Positions 39,802 through 49,319 of a stretch of 64,000 bases of DNA are shown in pieces; positions within the stretch are counted from its first letter, which is position 1; every line of letters starts with the position of its first letter. A model generated the notes under the pieces. The model was not told where the DNA came from. It made no database searches and saw only the letters and a list, made by a program, of their open reading frames with translations. A program made the translations under genes and the position numbers. This stretch comes from Gammaproteobacteria bacterium (GTDB lineage: Bacteria > Pseudomonadota > Gammaproteobacteria > Enterobacterales > Alteromonadaceae): NCBI GenBank assembly GCA_018222985.1, contig JAAEZG010000005.1, forward strand, positions 160,185 to 224,184, written 5' to 3'.

Positions 39802-42239
39802 GTTAAATGTCTCTTTGTTTTATGAGTTGCCTGCGCTTGGCGCGGGTCATCTGGCCAGGGATGCTTCGGATAGCGGCCTCTCATCTCTTTTTTGACGTGC
39901 TCGTAGGCGTTATCCCAGAAGCTAGCTAAATCTCCAGTGCGTTGCAATAAACGCCCCGCCGGAGAAAGTAAATCTATGGTAAGAATAACCTGGCCATGAC
40001 AAATTGTTGGCGATACCGGCTCTCCAAACATTTCTTGCAGCTTAATCGCTATGGTGGGTTGCTGAGCACAATATTCAATGGCCACGCGGCGCCCGCTAGG
40101 TGCCACCACGTGCGTGGGGCATGCTTGGGCTAGGCTTTGTTGCTGCGCATAACTGAGTCGCCCTTGCAGCGCCTCAACGACATTCCATTGCTGTAAATCA
40201 CGTAAATTATCTATATGCAGCCAATAGGGTTCGGCCCATTCACTGAGGGAGTCTGCTAGCTCATCCGTAGCAAGGCTTGGCCAACCTTCGGGACGTACAC
40301 AGTCCAGATACAATTGGTAACGCGCTAGCCATTGCTTAGCTTGCTCATTTAACTTAAACCACGCTAGTCCGGCAGCGCTCATTTGCTCCGTCACATACTG
40401 GCTTAACGCTTGCAAGCGCTGTGCTGCTGTAATGGCATTGCTAAGGGGCGCTTCTCGCAGTCGAATGGCACCCAGTGCTGTCACATTCACTGCCTGTAAC
40501 CGTTGTTGCGGCCCCTGCCAACGTATTTCCGTGCGCTGTTCAATGTTTAACGCTGGATGCTCAAGGTCAGCCTCACTTAACGGCAGCGCTGCGCCAATAA
40601 TGGCATCTGCTTGCGTTTCACTCAGCATGAGGTCGACAGCTACCAACCAAGGCCACCGCGGCCGCGTGTCTGCACGATGAAAAGTAGCTCCGCCGCCATA
40701 GCTTAATAAAAAACGATCACTCTGCCCACGGCGCTGTGCCACACGATCAGGAAATGCCCAGAGCAACAAGCTTGGTGCTAGCTCCGGTTGAATAGTCGCG
40801 GTAGTGACGGTTAACTGCCGACACCAAAACTGAAAACGCTGTTTGACGGCGGGCGATAAGCGCGCCAAAGGCTGTGGAAAATGCTCACTCGCAGCGCCCT
40901 GCTCAAGTTGCGCCATAAGCCAAGCCGCAGTCGCTTTTGTCGCGGTTGACTCATGTGCGACAGCATTGAGCATACGCGCTAACCGTGGCTCTGTGGGGTA
41001 CTGACTAATCTCATGCCCTTGGCTAGTCAATGCACCACTTGGCTGACAAATACTGAGCTTGGTCAGTAAGGTATGAGCGGCGCGCAAGTGGGCCAACTGG
41101 GGAGGCGTTAAAAACATCATTTGCTGGGGCTCCGCGCCCCATTTGCGGCACTCAAGCAAAAAGCTCGTTAAATCGGCAGTTTCTAGCTCGGGAACTTGAT
41201 AGTCGCGCAGCCCATGGTCGTCATTTTGTGACCACACTCGCAGACAAGCCCCCGGCCCTAGTCGGCCAGCTCGCCCCGCCCGTTGCGTTGCCGAAGCTTT
41301 GGTAATGCGTCGGGTGACCAATCTAGTAATGCCATGTTGCGGATAAAATTGCGCTTGGCGTTCACGCCCACTATCAACCACCACGTCAATGTGAGGAATG
41401 GTGACACTGGTTTCGGCAATGTTGGTTGCGAACACTAAGCGCTTCTTTGAATCTGCCTTGGCGGTAAATAATGCGCGCTGTTCAGCTTGCGGAACGTTGC
41501 GGTGCAAAGCGCTTACTTGCCAATCTTGGAGTTGATTAAACTGCGCCATGAGCACGTTAATCTCGCGTTGCCCCGGCACAAATACCAACACGCCTTGCTG
41601 AGCTTTTTGCATGGCCTGACGAATAACCCCAGGCATTGCTTGCAGCCACGTCTGTGCCGTACTCGGTGGATGGTAGCTGACCTCGACAGGGTGCTGCCGC
41701 CCGCTACTCGTTAACACTTTGCAATGGCCAAGCCAGTTTGCAATTTGTTGAGCGGGCAGGGTTGCCGACATAATCAGTAAGCCTAAATCATTGCGTAAAC
41801 TTGTCGCGTCTAAGGTCATCGCCAGCCCCAAGTCACTGGCTAAATTACGCTCGTGAAATTCATCAAAAATAACTAACCCTACATCGGCAAGCTCAGGGTC
41901 ACGCTGAATATATTGCGTGAACATGCCTTCGGTTAAAATAAGAAGTTTGGTATTTGCATGAAACTTTGCTGCACCACGAATGTGGTAGCCGACATCATCG
42001 CCAACCTGCTGGCCCAACTGTTCCGCAAGGTAATGCGCAATTGAAATGGCGGCCAAACGTCGCGGTTGTAAAAGCAAAATACGGCGCCCGCCACAACTGT
42101 TTGCCTGCAGCAGCGCCAGCGGGAGTGCGGTTGACTTACCAGCGCCGGGCGGCGCCTCGAGTACAACAGGTGCTTGCGGCAACCAAGCAATAACGTCATC
42201 AATTAACGCCGTTACCGGCAGCACCCGTTCTGTGGTCAT
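39798..42239 (-). CDS. hrpB: DEAH-box ATP-dependent helicase HrpB
   Basis: An 813-residue DEAH/RHA helicase. Walker A is APPGAGKST (ending at 37) and Walker B DEFHER (126-131). SATL, TNIAETSVTIP and QRAGRAGR are present, and the C-terminal HrpB extension includes FWDNAYEHVKKEMRGRYPKH. HrpB's substrate in Gram-negative bacteria is poorly known. It is coupled to mrcB, as in E. coli. Confidence 0.94.
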   Translation of the reverse strand: MTTERVLPVTALIDDVIAWLPQAPVVLEAPPGAGKSTALPLALLQANSCGGRRILLLQPRRLAAISIAHYLAEQLGQQVGDDVGYHIRGAAKFHANTKLLILTEGMFTQYIQRDPELADVGLVIFDEFHERNLASDLGLAMTLDATSLRNDLGLLIMSATLPAQQIANWLGHCKVLTSSGRQHPVEVSYHPPSTAQTWLQAMPGVIRQAMQKAQQGVLVFVPGQREINVLMAQFNQLQDWQVSALHRNVPQAEQRALFTAKADSKKRLVFATNIAETSVTIPHIDVVVDSGRERQAQFYPQHGITRLVTRRITKASATQRAGRAGRLGPGACLRVWSQNDDHGLRDYQVPELETADLTSFLLECRKWGAEPQQMMFLTPPQLAHLRAAHTLLTKLSICQPSGALTSQGHEISQYPTEPRLARMLNAVAHESTATKATAAWLMAQLEQGAASEHFPQPLARLSPAVKQRFQFWCRQLTVTTATIQPELAPSLLLWAFPDRVAQRRGQSDRFLLSYGGGATFHRADTRPRWPWLVAVDLMLSETQADAIIGAALPLSEADLEHPALNIEQRTEIRWQGPQQRLQAVNVTALGAIRLREAPLSNAITAAQRLQALSQYVTEQMSAAGLAWFKLNEQAKQWLARYQLYLDCVRPEGWPSLATDELADSLSEWAEPYWLHIDNLRDLQQWNVVEALQGRLSYAQQQSLAQACPTHVVAPSGRRVAIEYCAQQPTIAIKLQEMFGEPVSPTICHGQVILTIDLLSPAGRLLQRTGDLASFWDNAYEHVKKEMRGRYPKHPWPDDPRQAQATHKTKRHLT

Positions 42240-42243
42240 GTTG

Positions 42244-43530
42244 TTACTTTAATAGGCTTGCCGCAATGGTACGGAAACCTAACGCCGTTGCGCCTGTTGG
42301 CCATAGCGCATTGGCACTACCGTGATAGGCCCCAGCAATATCAAAGTGCAACCAACCGGCACCCTCATTCGGGGCAAAACGCAGCAAGAAACCAGCCGCA
42401 TTACTGGCCCCGCCCGAACCACCACCTTTTTGCGGGCGACTGTTGGCGGTGTCAGCAAATGCCGACGGACAATTATCTTTGTGCCAGTTGTTTAGCGGCA
42501 AGCGCCACAATAATTCACGTTGCTCATGCGCGATGGTTAAGGTTTGCTGGGCTAGCTCATCATCAACACTAAATAGCGCGTTGTAGTCAGTGCCCACAGC
42601 AACTTGCGCAGCGCCCGTAAGCGTTGCGGCATCAATAATTAGCTTGGCGTTCACTTCACCGGCATAAATCAAGCCGTCAGCCAATACTAAACGACCTTCG
42701 GCGTCGGTATTCACAATTTCAACGGTTTGCCCGTCTTTGTAGGTAATAATGTCGCCCAGTTTATAGGCGCTACCGTCAATTAGATTTTCGGCACAGCACA
42801 ACACGAGCTGCACGCGTTTATTGAGGCCTTGGTGTATTGCATGCACCAGCGCTCCGGCAACAGTCGCAGCACCACCCATGTCACATTTCATGGCCAGCAT
42901 ACCTTCGCTTGACTTGATGCTATAGCCCCCGCTATCAAAGGTAATTCCTTTGCCGATTAACACCGCATCAATAGCGGCATTGGCGTCTTGCCCTGGGTTG
43001 TAATCAACCACCAACATAACCGGCGGTTTTTTACTTGCACGGCCCACGGTATGAATACCCATACGACCGTGCTTAACCAGCTCATCGCCGACAATTTGCG
43101 TTACCGTGACTGCATTTGGTGCAACGGCTGTTAGCTTATCAGTCACTTTTTGCGCCAGTGACTCGGGGTAAATCTCATTAGGGGGTAAGTTAATGAGTTC
43201 ACGTACCCAAGCCGCAGTGTCGCGCATTTGGGTCAATTTCTCTGCATCGCCAGCCCATTGAATGGTATTTTTCGTGAGCGTGTCAGTAAAGCCATTAGAA
43301 AACGCCCATTGGCGCTCAAGGTCCCAGCCTTCGCCCGCTAGCTGCACCGACTTAATACCCATAGTGTCGAGTTGCCGCCCAGCTTTTTGTACTTTGCGTA
43401 GATTATCGGCCTCGTTCGTGCCTAAATAAATTGTCGCCCCTTGCTCGCCCATCATTGCAGCGGCGCTGGCTTTCCATGCGGCCTGCTCAGCAGGTTGATT
43501 AGCAATAAATACAGATACAGTGCTAGACAT
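42244..43530 (-). CDS. pepB: M17-family aminopeptidase, PepB-like
   Basis: A 428-residue leucyl-aminopeptidase-family enzyme. The M17 signature NTDAEGRL lies near residue 270, and the metal site includes GKGITFDSGG and KCDMGGAATV. Its length (E. coli PepB 427, PepA 503) and the short N-terminal domain favour PepB. It lies 4 nt before hrpB and is divergent from sfsA. It degrades peptides in the cytosol. Confidence 0.88.
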   Translation of the reverse strand: MSSTVSVFIANQPAEQAAWKASAAAMMGEQGATIYLGTNEADNLRKVQKAGRQLDTMGIKSVQLAGEGWDLERQWAFSNGFTDTLTKNTIQWAGDAEKLTQMRDTAAWVRELINLPPNEIYPESLAQKVTDKLTAVAPNAVTVTQIVGDELVKHGRMGIHTVGRASKKPPVMLVVDYNPGQDANAAIDAVLIGKGITFDSGGYSIKSSEGMLAMKCDMGGAATVAGALVHAIHQGLNKRVQLVLCCAENLIDGSAYKLGDIITYKDGQTVEIVNTDAEGRLVLADGLIYAGEVNAKLIIDAATLTGAAQVAVGTDYNALFSVDDELAQQTLTIAHEQRELLWRLPLNNWHKDNCPSAFADTANSRPQKGGGSGGASNAAGFLLRFAPNEGAGWLHFDIAGAYHGSANALWPTGATALGFRTIAASLLK

Positions 43531-43597
43531 GCGAATACGCTCCCAGTATGTTTTCGGCTTGATGTGACTATCCTATCCGAGCTATGTGGGGCTTACA

Positions 43598-44290
43598 ATG
43601 AAGTTTCTCAACCCTTTGCGACCAGCGGTGCTAATTAAACGCTACAAACGCTTTTTAGCCGATGTGCAATTGCCAAATGGCGAGGTTATGACCATTCATT
43701 GTCCGAATACAGGCGCAATGACTGGTTGTGCAGAACCCGGCATGACAATATGGATGAGCGACTCGGGGAATCCAAAGCGTAAGTATCGCTACACTTGGGA
43801 GTTGGCCGAAACCGCTGAGGGTCATATGATTTGCGTCAATACCCAACGTGCCAACCAAATTGCTGGTGAGTTACTGCAACAAGGTATGTTAGAACCCTTT
43901 ACAGAACTTACGGCCGAACAAAAATATGGCTATGATAACCGCCGCATTGATTGGCAAGGTATCGACGCTAGCGGCAATCTTACCTTTATTGAAGTGAAAA
44001 GCGTTACCTTAGCCGAACAACAACAGGGATATTTCCCGGATACCGTCAGTGAGCGAGCGCGCCAGCATTTAGCGAGTCTGCAAACCATGGCAGGCGAGGG
44101 CCACCGTGCCATGGTGTTATATGTTGTTTTACATTCTGCAATTAACCAAGTTAGCGCTGCAGAGCATATTGACGCTAAATACGCCGAAGCGTGCATAATG
44201 GCCAAACAAGCAGGGGTTGAATTTAATGCCATTCAATGCCAAATATCGGCCGAGGAAATAAAACCAAGCGCCATTATTTGCGTCAAATAA
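43598..44290 (+). CDS. sfsA: Sugar fermentation stimulation protein A
   Basis: A 230-residue SfsA-family protein with an OB-fold-like N-terminus and a nuclease-like C-terminus. Typical motifs are [30 protein letters not shown] and [15 protein letters not shown]. coli SfsA was named for effects on maltose genes and binds DNA non-specifically; its true activity is open. I chose the ATG at 43598 over a GTG 12 nt upstream. Next is dksA, as in E. coli. Confidence 0.93.
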   Translation: MKFLNPLRPAVLIKRYKRFLADVQLPNGEVMTIHCPNTGAMTGCAEPGMTIWMSDSGNPKRKYRYTWELAETAEGHMICVNTQRANQIAGELLQQGMLEPFTELTAEQKYGYDNRRIDWQGIDASGNLTFIEVKSVTLAEQQQGYFPDTVSERARQHLASLQTMAGEGHRAMVLYVVLHSAINQVSAAEHIDAKYAEACIMAKQAGVEFNAIQCQISAEEIKPSAIICVK

Positions 44291-44364
44291 AATTGCGCAG
44301 TTGGTGGCTTTCTGGTATATGTACCGACCTTTTTAATAACAACGTCTCATATAGGAGATCCATA

Positions 44365-44817
44365 ATGCCTCAAGGAACGCCGAAAAAAGCCCATGGCATT
44401 CTGGCACAAGCTGGCTTGGAGCCTTACGAGCTGGGTCCAGACGAAGAATATATGAATGAGGCGCAACGTGCGCATTTTCGTAAAATATTAGAAGTATGGC
44501 GTGCGCAATTGCGCGAAGAAGTTGACCGTACCGTACACCATATGAAAGATGAAGCAGCGAACTTTCCAGATCCGGTAGACCGCGCTGCGCAAGAAGAAGA
44601 GTTCAGCTTAGAGTTACGTACCCGTGACCGCGAGCGTAAACTGATTAAGAAAATCGAAAAAACGCTACAGAAAATTGAAGCCGATGATTTTGGTTTTTGT
44701 GATCAATGCGGCATTGAAATCGGTATTCGCCGCTTAGAAGCACGTCCAACAGCTGACCTTTGCGTAGACTGTAAAACGTTAGCTGAAATTAAAGAGAAGC
44801 AAATGACTGGCGCCTAA
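44365..44817 (+). CDS. dksA: RNA polymerase-binding stringent-response factor DksA
   Basis: A 150-residue regulator that enters the RNA polymerase secondary channel and acts with ppGpp. The coiled-coil tip carries Asp69 and Asp72 (FPDPVDRA). The zinc finger is Cys112, Cys115, Cys133 and Cys136, the full four-cysteine, redox-stable form. I chose the ATG at 44365 with AGGAG upstream; an in-frame extension into sfsA is not conserved. gluQ begins 1 nt after its stop. Confidence 0.97.
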   Translation: MPQGTPKKAHGILAQAGLEPYELGPDEEYMNEAQRAHFRKILEVWRAQLREEVDRTVHHMKDEAANFPDPVDRAAQEEEFSLELRTRDRERKLIKKIEKTLQKIEADDFGFCDQCGIEIGIRRLEARPTADLCVDCKTLAEIKEKQMTGA

Positions 44818-44818
44818 T

Positions 44819-45691
44819 ATGGGAGCCTCGTCTGACTATTGCGGACGCTTTGCCCCGACGCCGTCGGGGCCTCTTCATTTTGGTTCATTGATTGCCGCAC
44901 TTGCGAGTTATTTAGATGCCCGAGCAAATAATGGGCAATGGCTTGTGCGTATTGAAGATGTTGACCAACCTCGTGCCGTTGCCGGCGCCGATCAAATTAT
45001 CTTAGAACAACTTAAGCAACATGAACTGCATTGGGACGGTGACATTGTCTACCAAAGCCAGCGTACTGACGCATACCAACGCGCGCTGGGGCAGTTAAGT
45101 GCACAGCACCTCACCTATCGTTGTGAGTGTAGCCGCAAGCAAATAAAAGCGCGCGGGCCCTACTACACCGGCGTTTGCCGTCACAAGCAATTAGCTGTTG
45201 AAAATACTGCCATCCGCTTTAGAAACGACCACCCAGTGCTTAGTTTTGTCGATGATTTACAAGGTGACGTCGCTATTGATCATGCGTTTGCGGCTGAAGA
45301 CTTTGTGTTATTTCGCCGTGATGGGCTATTCACTTACCAATTAGCGGTGGTGGTTGACGACATTGAGCAAGGCATTACAGATATCGTTAGAGGTGAGGAC
45401 TTACTTACCGCAACTAGCTGGCAAATAAACCTGTGGCGACTTTTTTCGAAGCGCGTACCGCGTTTCAAGCACGTACCACTTGCGCTTGATCCGCGCGGCC
45501 GCAAACTGAGTAAACAGAATCATGCACCGGCACTTCGCGATGATCAGGTTATTGAACAACTCGCTGCCGCCATGCGCTTTTTGCACCTGCAACCGAAGCC
45601 GACAGCCAATGCCGCTGAATTATTAAGCGATGCTGTTATGCAATGGCGCACGCGTGACTTCCCCAAAACCGTTCAGCAGGATACAATATAA
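44819..45691 (+). CDS. gluQ: Glutamyl-Q tRNA(Asp) synthetase
   Basis: A 290-residue GluRS paralogue without an anticodon-binding domain. It attaches glutamate to the queuosine of tRNA-Asp. The HIGH equivalent lies in APTPSGPLHFGSL, and the KMSKS equivalent is GRKLSKQ. Zinc ligands are Cys102, Cys104 and Cys120 (YTGVC). The position between dksA and pcnB matches E. coli yadB. Confidence 0.94.
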   Translation: MGASSDYCGRFAPTPSGPLHFGSLIAALASYLDARANNGQWLVRIEDVDQPRAVAGADQIILEQLKQHELHWDGDIVYQSQRTDAYQRALGQLSAQHLTYRCECSRKQIKARGPYYTGVCRHKQLAVENTAIRFRNDHPVLSFVDDLQGDVAIDHAFAAEDFVLFRRDGLFTYQLAVVVDDIEQGITDIVRGEDLLTATSWQINLWRLFSKRVPRFKHVPLALDPRGRKLSKQNHAPALRDDQVIEQLAAAMRFLHLQPKPTANAAELLSDAVMQWRTRDFPKTVQQDTI

Positions 45692-45708
45692 CCGTTTTAA
45701 ACATTCTC

Positions 45709-45723
45709 GGAGAACCCGTTATT
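45709..45723 (+). promoter_or_regulatory. Shine-Dalgarno and AUU start codon of pcnB
   Basis: GGAG at 45709-45712 lies 8 nt before ATT at 45721. The ATT is in frame with PcnB. No ATG, GTG or TTG occurs upstream in that frame, and the first standard start, TTG at 45742, has no Shine-Dalgarno. E. coli pcnB is one of two chromosomal genes there known to start at AUU. Confidence 0.7.
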
Positions 45724-47148
45724 ATCAAACGCATTAAAGCCTTGGCAAAGCGTGCTATAAAGCGCACACCAAACGCAAAAAATTTGCCGCAAAATATACT
45801 TGCCAAGCCTCGGATCATCCCTCGCGATCAACATAATATTTCGCGCAAAGATATTTCCGAACCCGCTCTTAAGGTGCTGTATCGGTTACATAACGCCGGC
45901 TATGAGGCCTATTTGGTAGGCGGCTGTGTGCGCGACCTACTGCTTGGTTTGCATCCAAAAGACTTTGACGTCACCACCAATGCCACACCTGAGCAGGTAC
46001 GAAAGCTATTTCGAAATTGCCGACTAGTCGGCCGACGCTTTCGCTTAGCGCATGTTGTATTTGGGCGAGAGATTATTGAAGTAGCAACCTTTCGGGGTCA
46101 TCACGAAAGCCACGACGATGACGAAACAGCCGACAAAGTTGCCAAGCAAAATGCCGAGGGCATGCTGGTGCGTGACAACGTATATGGCACCATTGACGAA
46201 GACGCCCAACGCCGTGATTTCACGGTAAATGCGCTGTACTACAACATTGCCGACTTCAGTATTGTCGACTTTGCTGATGGTGTTCGCGACTGTGAAGCTG
46301 GCGTACTGCGCATGATTGGCGACGCTGAAACACGTTACCGTGAAGACCCTGTGCGCATGCTGCGCGCTGTTCGTTTTGCTACCAAATTAAATATGCGTCT
46401 AGACGACAGTGTCGCTAAACCGATTCGGGAACTTGCCCCTTTACTGCAAAATATTCCACCAGCGCGCCTGTTTGAAGAAATACTCAAGCTATTTACCGCG
46501 GGCAAAGGCTTAGCTAACTTCGAAATGTTAGCCGACTACCACTTGTTTCAGCAGCTATTCCCGTTGCTAAAAGTTTATTTAAAGTCACCGACAGAAGCCC
46601 CGTATCAATTGATACATCAAACGTTTGCAGATACCGATGCTCGGGTGCGAAACGATCAACGTATTACGCCCGCATATTTGTTTGCAGCCCTGTTATGGTG
46701 GCCACTACAAGCTCGTATGGAGCAATTGAGTGTGGAAAGTGGCCTGCCACCGGTTGATGCACTGAATATTGCCGCAGCTGACGTTATTGGTCGCCAAGTG
46801 CAAACCATTGCAATACCGAAACGCTTTAGTATTCCTGCCCGTGAAATTTGGCAATTACAACAGCGTATGGAACGCGCAAAAGGCAAACGCGTACAATCGT
46901 TACTAACGCACCCTAAATTTAGGGCTGCCTACGACTTCTTGTTATTGCGTGCCAAAACAGCCACGCCACTTGAGCAAAAAGTACTGCAACAGCGGGCTGA
47001 TTTCTGGACCAAACTTCAGCAAACGACAGACATGTCATCACTGCCGGCACATGTGGCGGACAAAGAGCTCGCACCAAAGCGTCGTGGTCGGCGTGGCGGT
47101 AAACGCCGTCGCAGTCCTAAGCCGAAGTCAGGCGGAAGTAGCAGTTAA
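45721..47148 (+). CDS. pcnB: Poly(A) polymerase I, probable AUU start
   Basis: A 475-residue nucleotidyltransferase that adds poly(A) tails to RNA and promotes its decay. Counting from the AUU start, the catalytic GG motif is at 67-68 and the acidic pair in KDFDVTT at about 81 and 83. RKLFRNCRLVGRRFRLAHV separates it from the CCA enzyme. The last ~30 residues are Arg/Lys-rich (RRGRRGGKRRRS). With the AUU start the N-terminus is a basic amphipathic stretch (MIKRIKALAKRA), like that of E. coli PcnB. A TTG start at 45742 gives 468 residues. It overlaps folK by 1 nt. Confidence 0.9.
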   Translation: MIKRIKALAKRAIKRTPNAKNLPQNILAKPRIIPRDQHNISRKDISEPALKVLYRLHNAGYEAYLVGGCVRDLLLGLHPKDFDVTTNATPEQVRKLFRNCRLVGRRFRLAHVVFGREIIEVATFRGHHESHDDDETADKVAKQNAEGMLVRDNVYGTIDEDAQRRDFTVNALYYNIADFSIVDFADGVRDCEAGVLRMIGDAETRYREDPVRMLRAVRFATKLNMRLDDSVAKPIRELAPLLQNIPPARLFEEILKLFTAGKGLANFEMLADYHLFQQLFPLLKVYLKSPTEAPYQLIHQTFADTDARVRNDQRITPAYLFAALLWWPLQARMEQLSVESGLPPVDALNIAAADVIGRQVQTIAIPKRFSIPAREIWQLQQRMERAKGKRVQSLLTHPKFRAAYDFLLLRAKTATPLEQKVLQQRADFWTKLQQTTDMSSLPAHVADKELAPKRRGRRGGKRRRSPKPKSGGSSS

Positions 47149-47627
47149 TGGCACTGGTTTACATTGCTCTTGGCGCAAATTTAGGGAACCCGCAGCAAAC
47201 TTTGCGCGACGCGCTGCATACGTTAGCTGCCTTACCCCAGCTGACGCATCTGCGCGCCAGCTCACTTTATGCAAGCTCACCCATGGGGCCCGTTGAACAA
47301 CCTGACTACGTGAACGCCGTAGCTTGCGCTGAAACACAATTGACGCCAATTGAGTTGCTAAACCTATTGCAGTCTATTGAGCAGCAGTTTGGTCGACAAC
47401 GGCTTGTGCATTGGGGCCCACGCACGCTTGATTTGGACATTTTGTTATATGATCAGGCTGTGATCAATGAAACCCGCCTAACCATTCCACACCCAGGCAT
47501 TGCCGAACGTGACTTTGTTATTGTGCCACTGTGCGAGTTAAGCCCTAACCTACAATTACCTGATGGTCGTGATATTGCTAGCCTTTACCAAGCAATGACG
47601 CATCATGACCTGCAAAAAATTACCTGA
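47148..47627 (+). CDS. folK: Hydroxymethyldihydropterin pyrophosphokinase
   Basis: A 159-residue folate-pathway enzyme that transfers pyrophosphate from ATP to 6-hydroxymethyl-dihydropterin. Motifs are ALGANLGNP, SSLYASSPMGPVEQPDY, GPRTLDLDILLY and PHPGIAERDFV. Its ATG overlaps the pcnB stop (TAATG), as in E. coli. Confidence 0.96.
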   Translation: MALVYIALGANLGNPQQTLRDALHTLAALPQLTHLRASSLYASSPMGPVEQPDYVNAVACAETQLTPIELLNLLQSIEQQFGRQRLVHWGPRTLDLDILLYDQAVINETRLTIPHPGIAERDFVIVPLCELSPNLQLPDGRDIASLYQAMTHHDLQKIT

Positions 47628-47675
47628 TACAATCAAAATCCATCGGTTGTTATCGTTTAAAGAAAGGAGTTCGCA

Positions 47676-48470
47676 ATGGCGGGCATGACTATTTCGAAAC
47701 TGAGCAAAATGAAAGCCTCGGGCGATAAAATTGTCTCAGTAACTGCGTATGATGCTTCATTTGCAAAATTGTTTGCGCAGTGCGGTATCGACTTCATGCT
47801 AGTCGGCGACTCTTTGGGTAACGTTGTGCAGGGGCAATCCAGTACCTTGCCCGTTACCGTAGAACAAATTGCCTACCACACCGAGGCGGTGCGACGCGGC
47901 GCGCCTGAGGCGTTTGTTATGGCCGATATGCCGTTTATGTCCTATGCGACACCGGAGCAAGCCTGTGTTGAGGCGGCTAAGTTAATGCGCGCAGGCGCCA
48001 ACATGGTTAAGCTTGAAGGTGGCGATTGGTTGTTAGACACCATTCGCACCCTGGTTGAACGTAGCGTGCCCGTGTGTGCGCATTTAGGTTTGCTACCACA
48101 GTCGGTCAATGTGCTGGGCGGTTACAAAATTCAAGGGCGTGAACAAAGCGCTGCCGAGAATACCGTACGCCAGGCACTCGCGTTGCAACAAGCTGGAGCA
48201 CAAATGCTCGTGCTTGAATGCGTGCCAAGTAGTCTTGGGCAGTTAATTAGCCAAAAACTGGATATTCCGGTTATTGGCATTGGCGCTGGGGCACAAACCG
48301 ATGGACAAATTCTTGTCATGCACGACATGTTTGGCTTAAACAGCGACTACTTACCCAAATTCGTGAAGAACTTTTTAGCCGACGCTGACGACTTACAAAG
48401 CGCTGTAGAACTTTATATTCGCCAAGTAAAAGACGGCAGTTTTCCTGGCCCAGAACATACGTTTGAATAG
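47676..48470 (+). CDS. panB: 3-methyl-2-oxobutanoate hydroxymethyltransferase
   Basis: A 264-residue TIM-barrel enzyme that makes ketopantoate. [45 protein letters not shown] and [13 protein letters not shown] are diagnostic. A strong AAAGGAG precedes the ATG. It is followed 12 nt later by panC. Confidence 0.96.
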   Translation: MAGMTISKLSKMKASGDKIVSVTAYDASFAKLFAQCGIDFMLVGDSLGNVVQGQSSTLPVTVEQIAYHTEAVRRGAPEAFVMADMPFMSYATPEQACVEAAKLMRAGANMVKLEGGDWLLDTIRTLVERSVPVCAHLGLLPQSVNVLGGYKIQGREQSAAENTVRQALALQQAGAQMLVLECVPSSLGQLISQKLDIPVIGIGAGAQTDGQILVMHDMFGLNSDYLPKFVKNFLADADDLQSAVELYIRQVKDGSFPGPEHTFE

Positions 48471-48482
48471 CGAAGTATCATC

Positions 48483-49319
48483 ATGCAACAACTGACCAGT
48501 TTAGAAGAGCTTCGCGCATGGCGAGCGCAGTTAACCGGCACCGTCGCTTTGGTGCCAACCATGGGCAACCTGCATGAAGGGCACCTTAAGTTGGTTGATA
48601 GAGCCCAGCAGCTGGCCGACCATGTGGTTGTCAGTATCTTCGTGAATCCAATGCAATTTGGCGCCAATGAAGACTTAGCGAGTTATCCACGCACCTTTGA
48701 TGCCGATTGTATTGCGCTGGCCGAGCGTGGTGCTCACGCAGTATTTGCGCCGACCGTCGCCGATGTTTATCCACGAGGGTTAGAGCAGCAAACTTACATT
48801 GAAGTACCTGATATTTCAGAGATTTTGTGTGGCGCTAGCCGGCCTGGGCATTTTCGCGGGGTTGCAACCATTGTTGCCAAGTTATTCAATATGGTTCAAC
48901 CACAGGTTGCCGTATTTGGTGAAAAAGACTTTCAACAGTTGCAAGTTATTCGTTTAATGACGCGCGATTTGAGCTTGCCGGTCGATGTGATTGGCATGCC
49001 AACCGAGCGTGCCGGCGATGGCCTTGCACTAAGTTCACGTAACGGTTATTTAAGCCAAGAACACAGAACTGCTGCGCCGGTTTTGTATCGTTCGTTGCAA
49101 CGTATTGCCGATGACATAAAAGCCCAAGAAAAGCCTGAAACTGCGCTGAAAAATGCCGCATCAGTCATTGAAAAAGCGGGATTCACCATTGATTATCTTG
49201 AGTTGCGCCGCCGTGAAGACCTAGCGCCAGCAACCGCATCAGACCGAGAATTAGTGGTGTTGGTTGCCGCGTTTATTGGCAAAACGCGGCTTATTGATAA
49301 CTTGCAGTTTGAGCGTTAA
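48483..49319 (+). CDS. panC: Pantothenate synthetase
   Basis: A 278-residue ligase that joins pantoate and beta-alanine. The HIGH region is [13 protein letters not shown], and the second ATP motif is [23 protein letters not shown] is also typical. It converges with panP, whose product supplies its beta-alanine; the two stop codons overlap in a shared TTAA. Confidence 0.96.
   Translation: MQQLTSLEELRAWRAQLTGTVALVPTMGNLHEGHLKLVDRAQQLADHVVVSIFVNPMQFGANEDLASYPRTFDADCIALAERGAHAVFAPTVADVYPRGLEQQTYIEVPDISEILCGASRPGHFRGVATIVAKLFNMVQPQVAVFGEKDFQQLQVIRLMTRDLSLPVDVIGMPTERAGDGLALSSRNGYLSQEHRTAAPVLYRSLQRIADDIKAQEKPETALKNAASVIEKAGFTIDYLELRRREDLAPATASDRELVVLVAAFIGKTRLIDNLQFER

Noticed and set aside
44321..44345. 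Terminator after sfsA (GGTA-loop-TACC followed by TTTTT)
   Set aside because: The stem is only 4-5 bp and the T-run starts 4 nt later; too weak to call.
44236..44364. N-terminal extension of DksA into sfsA
   Set aside because: Not conserved; AGGAG marks the ATG at 44365.
45742..47148. pcnB starting at TTG 45742
   Set aside because: It has no Shine-Dalgarno and loses the basic N-terminal residues; the upstream AUU has a well-placed GGAG. Kept only as an alternative.
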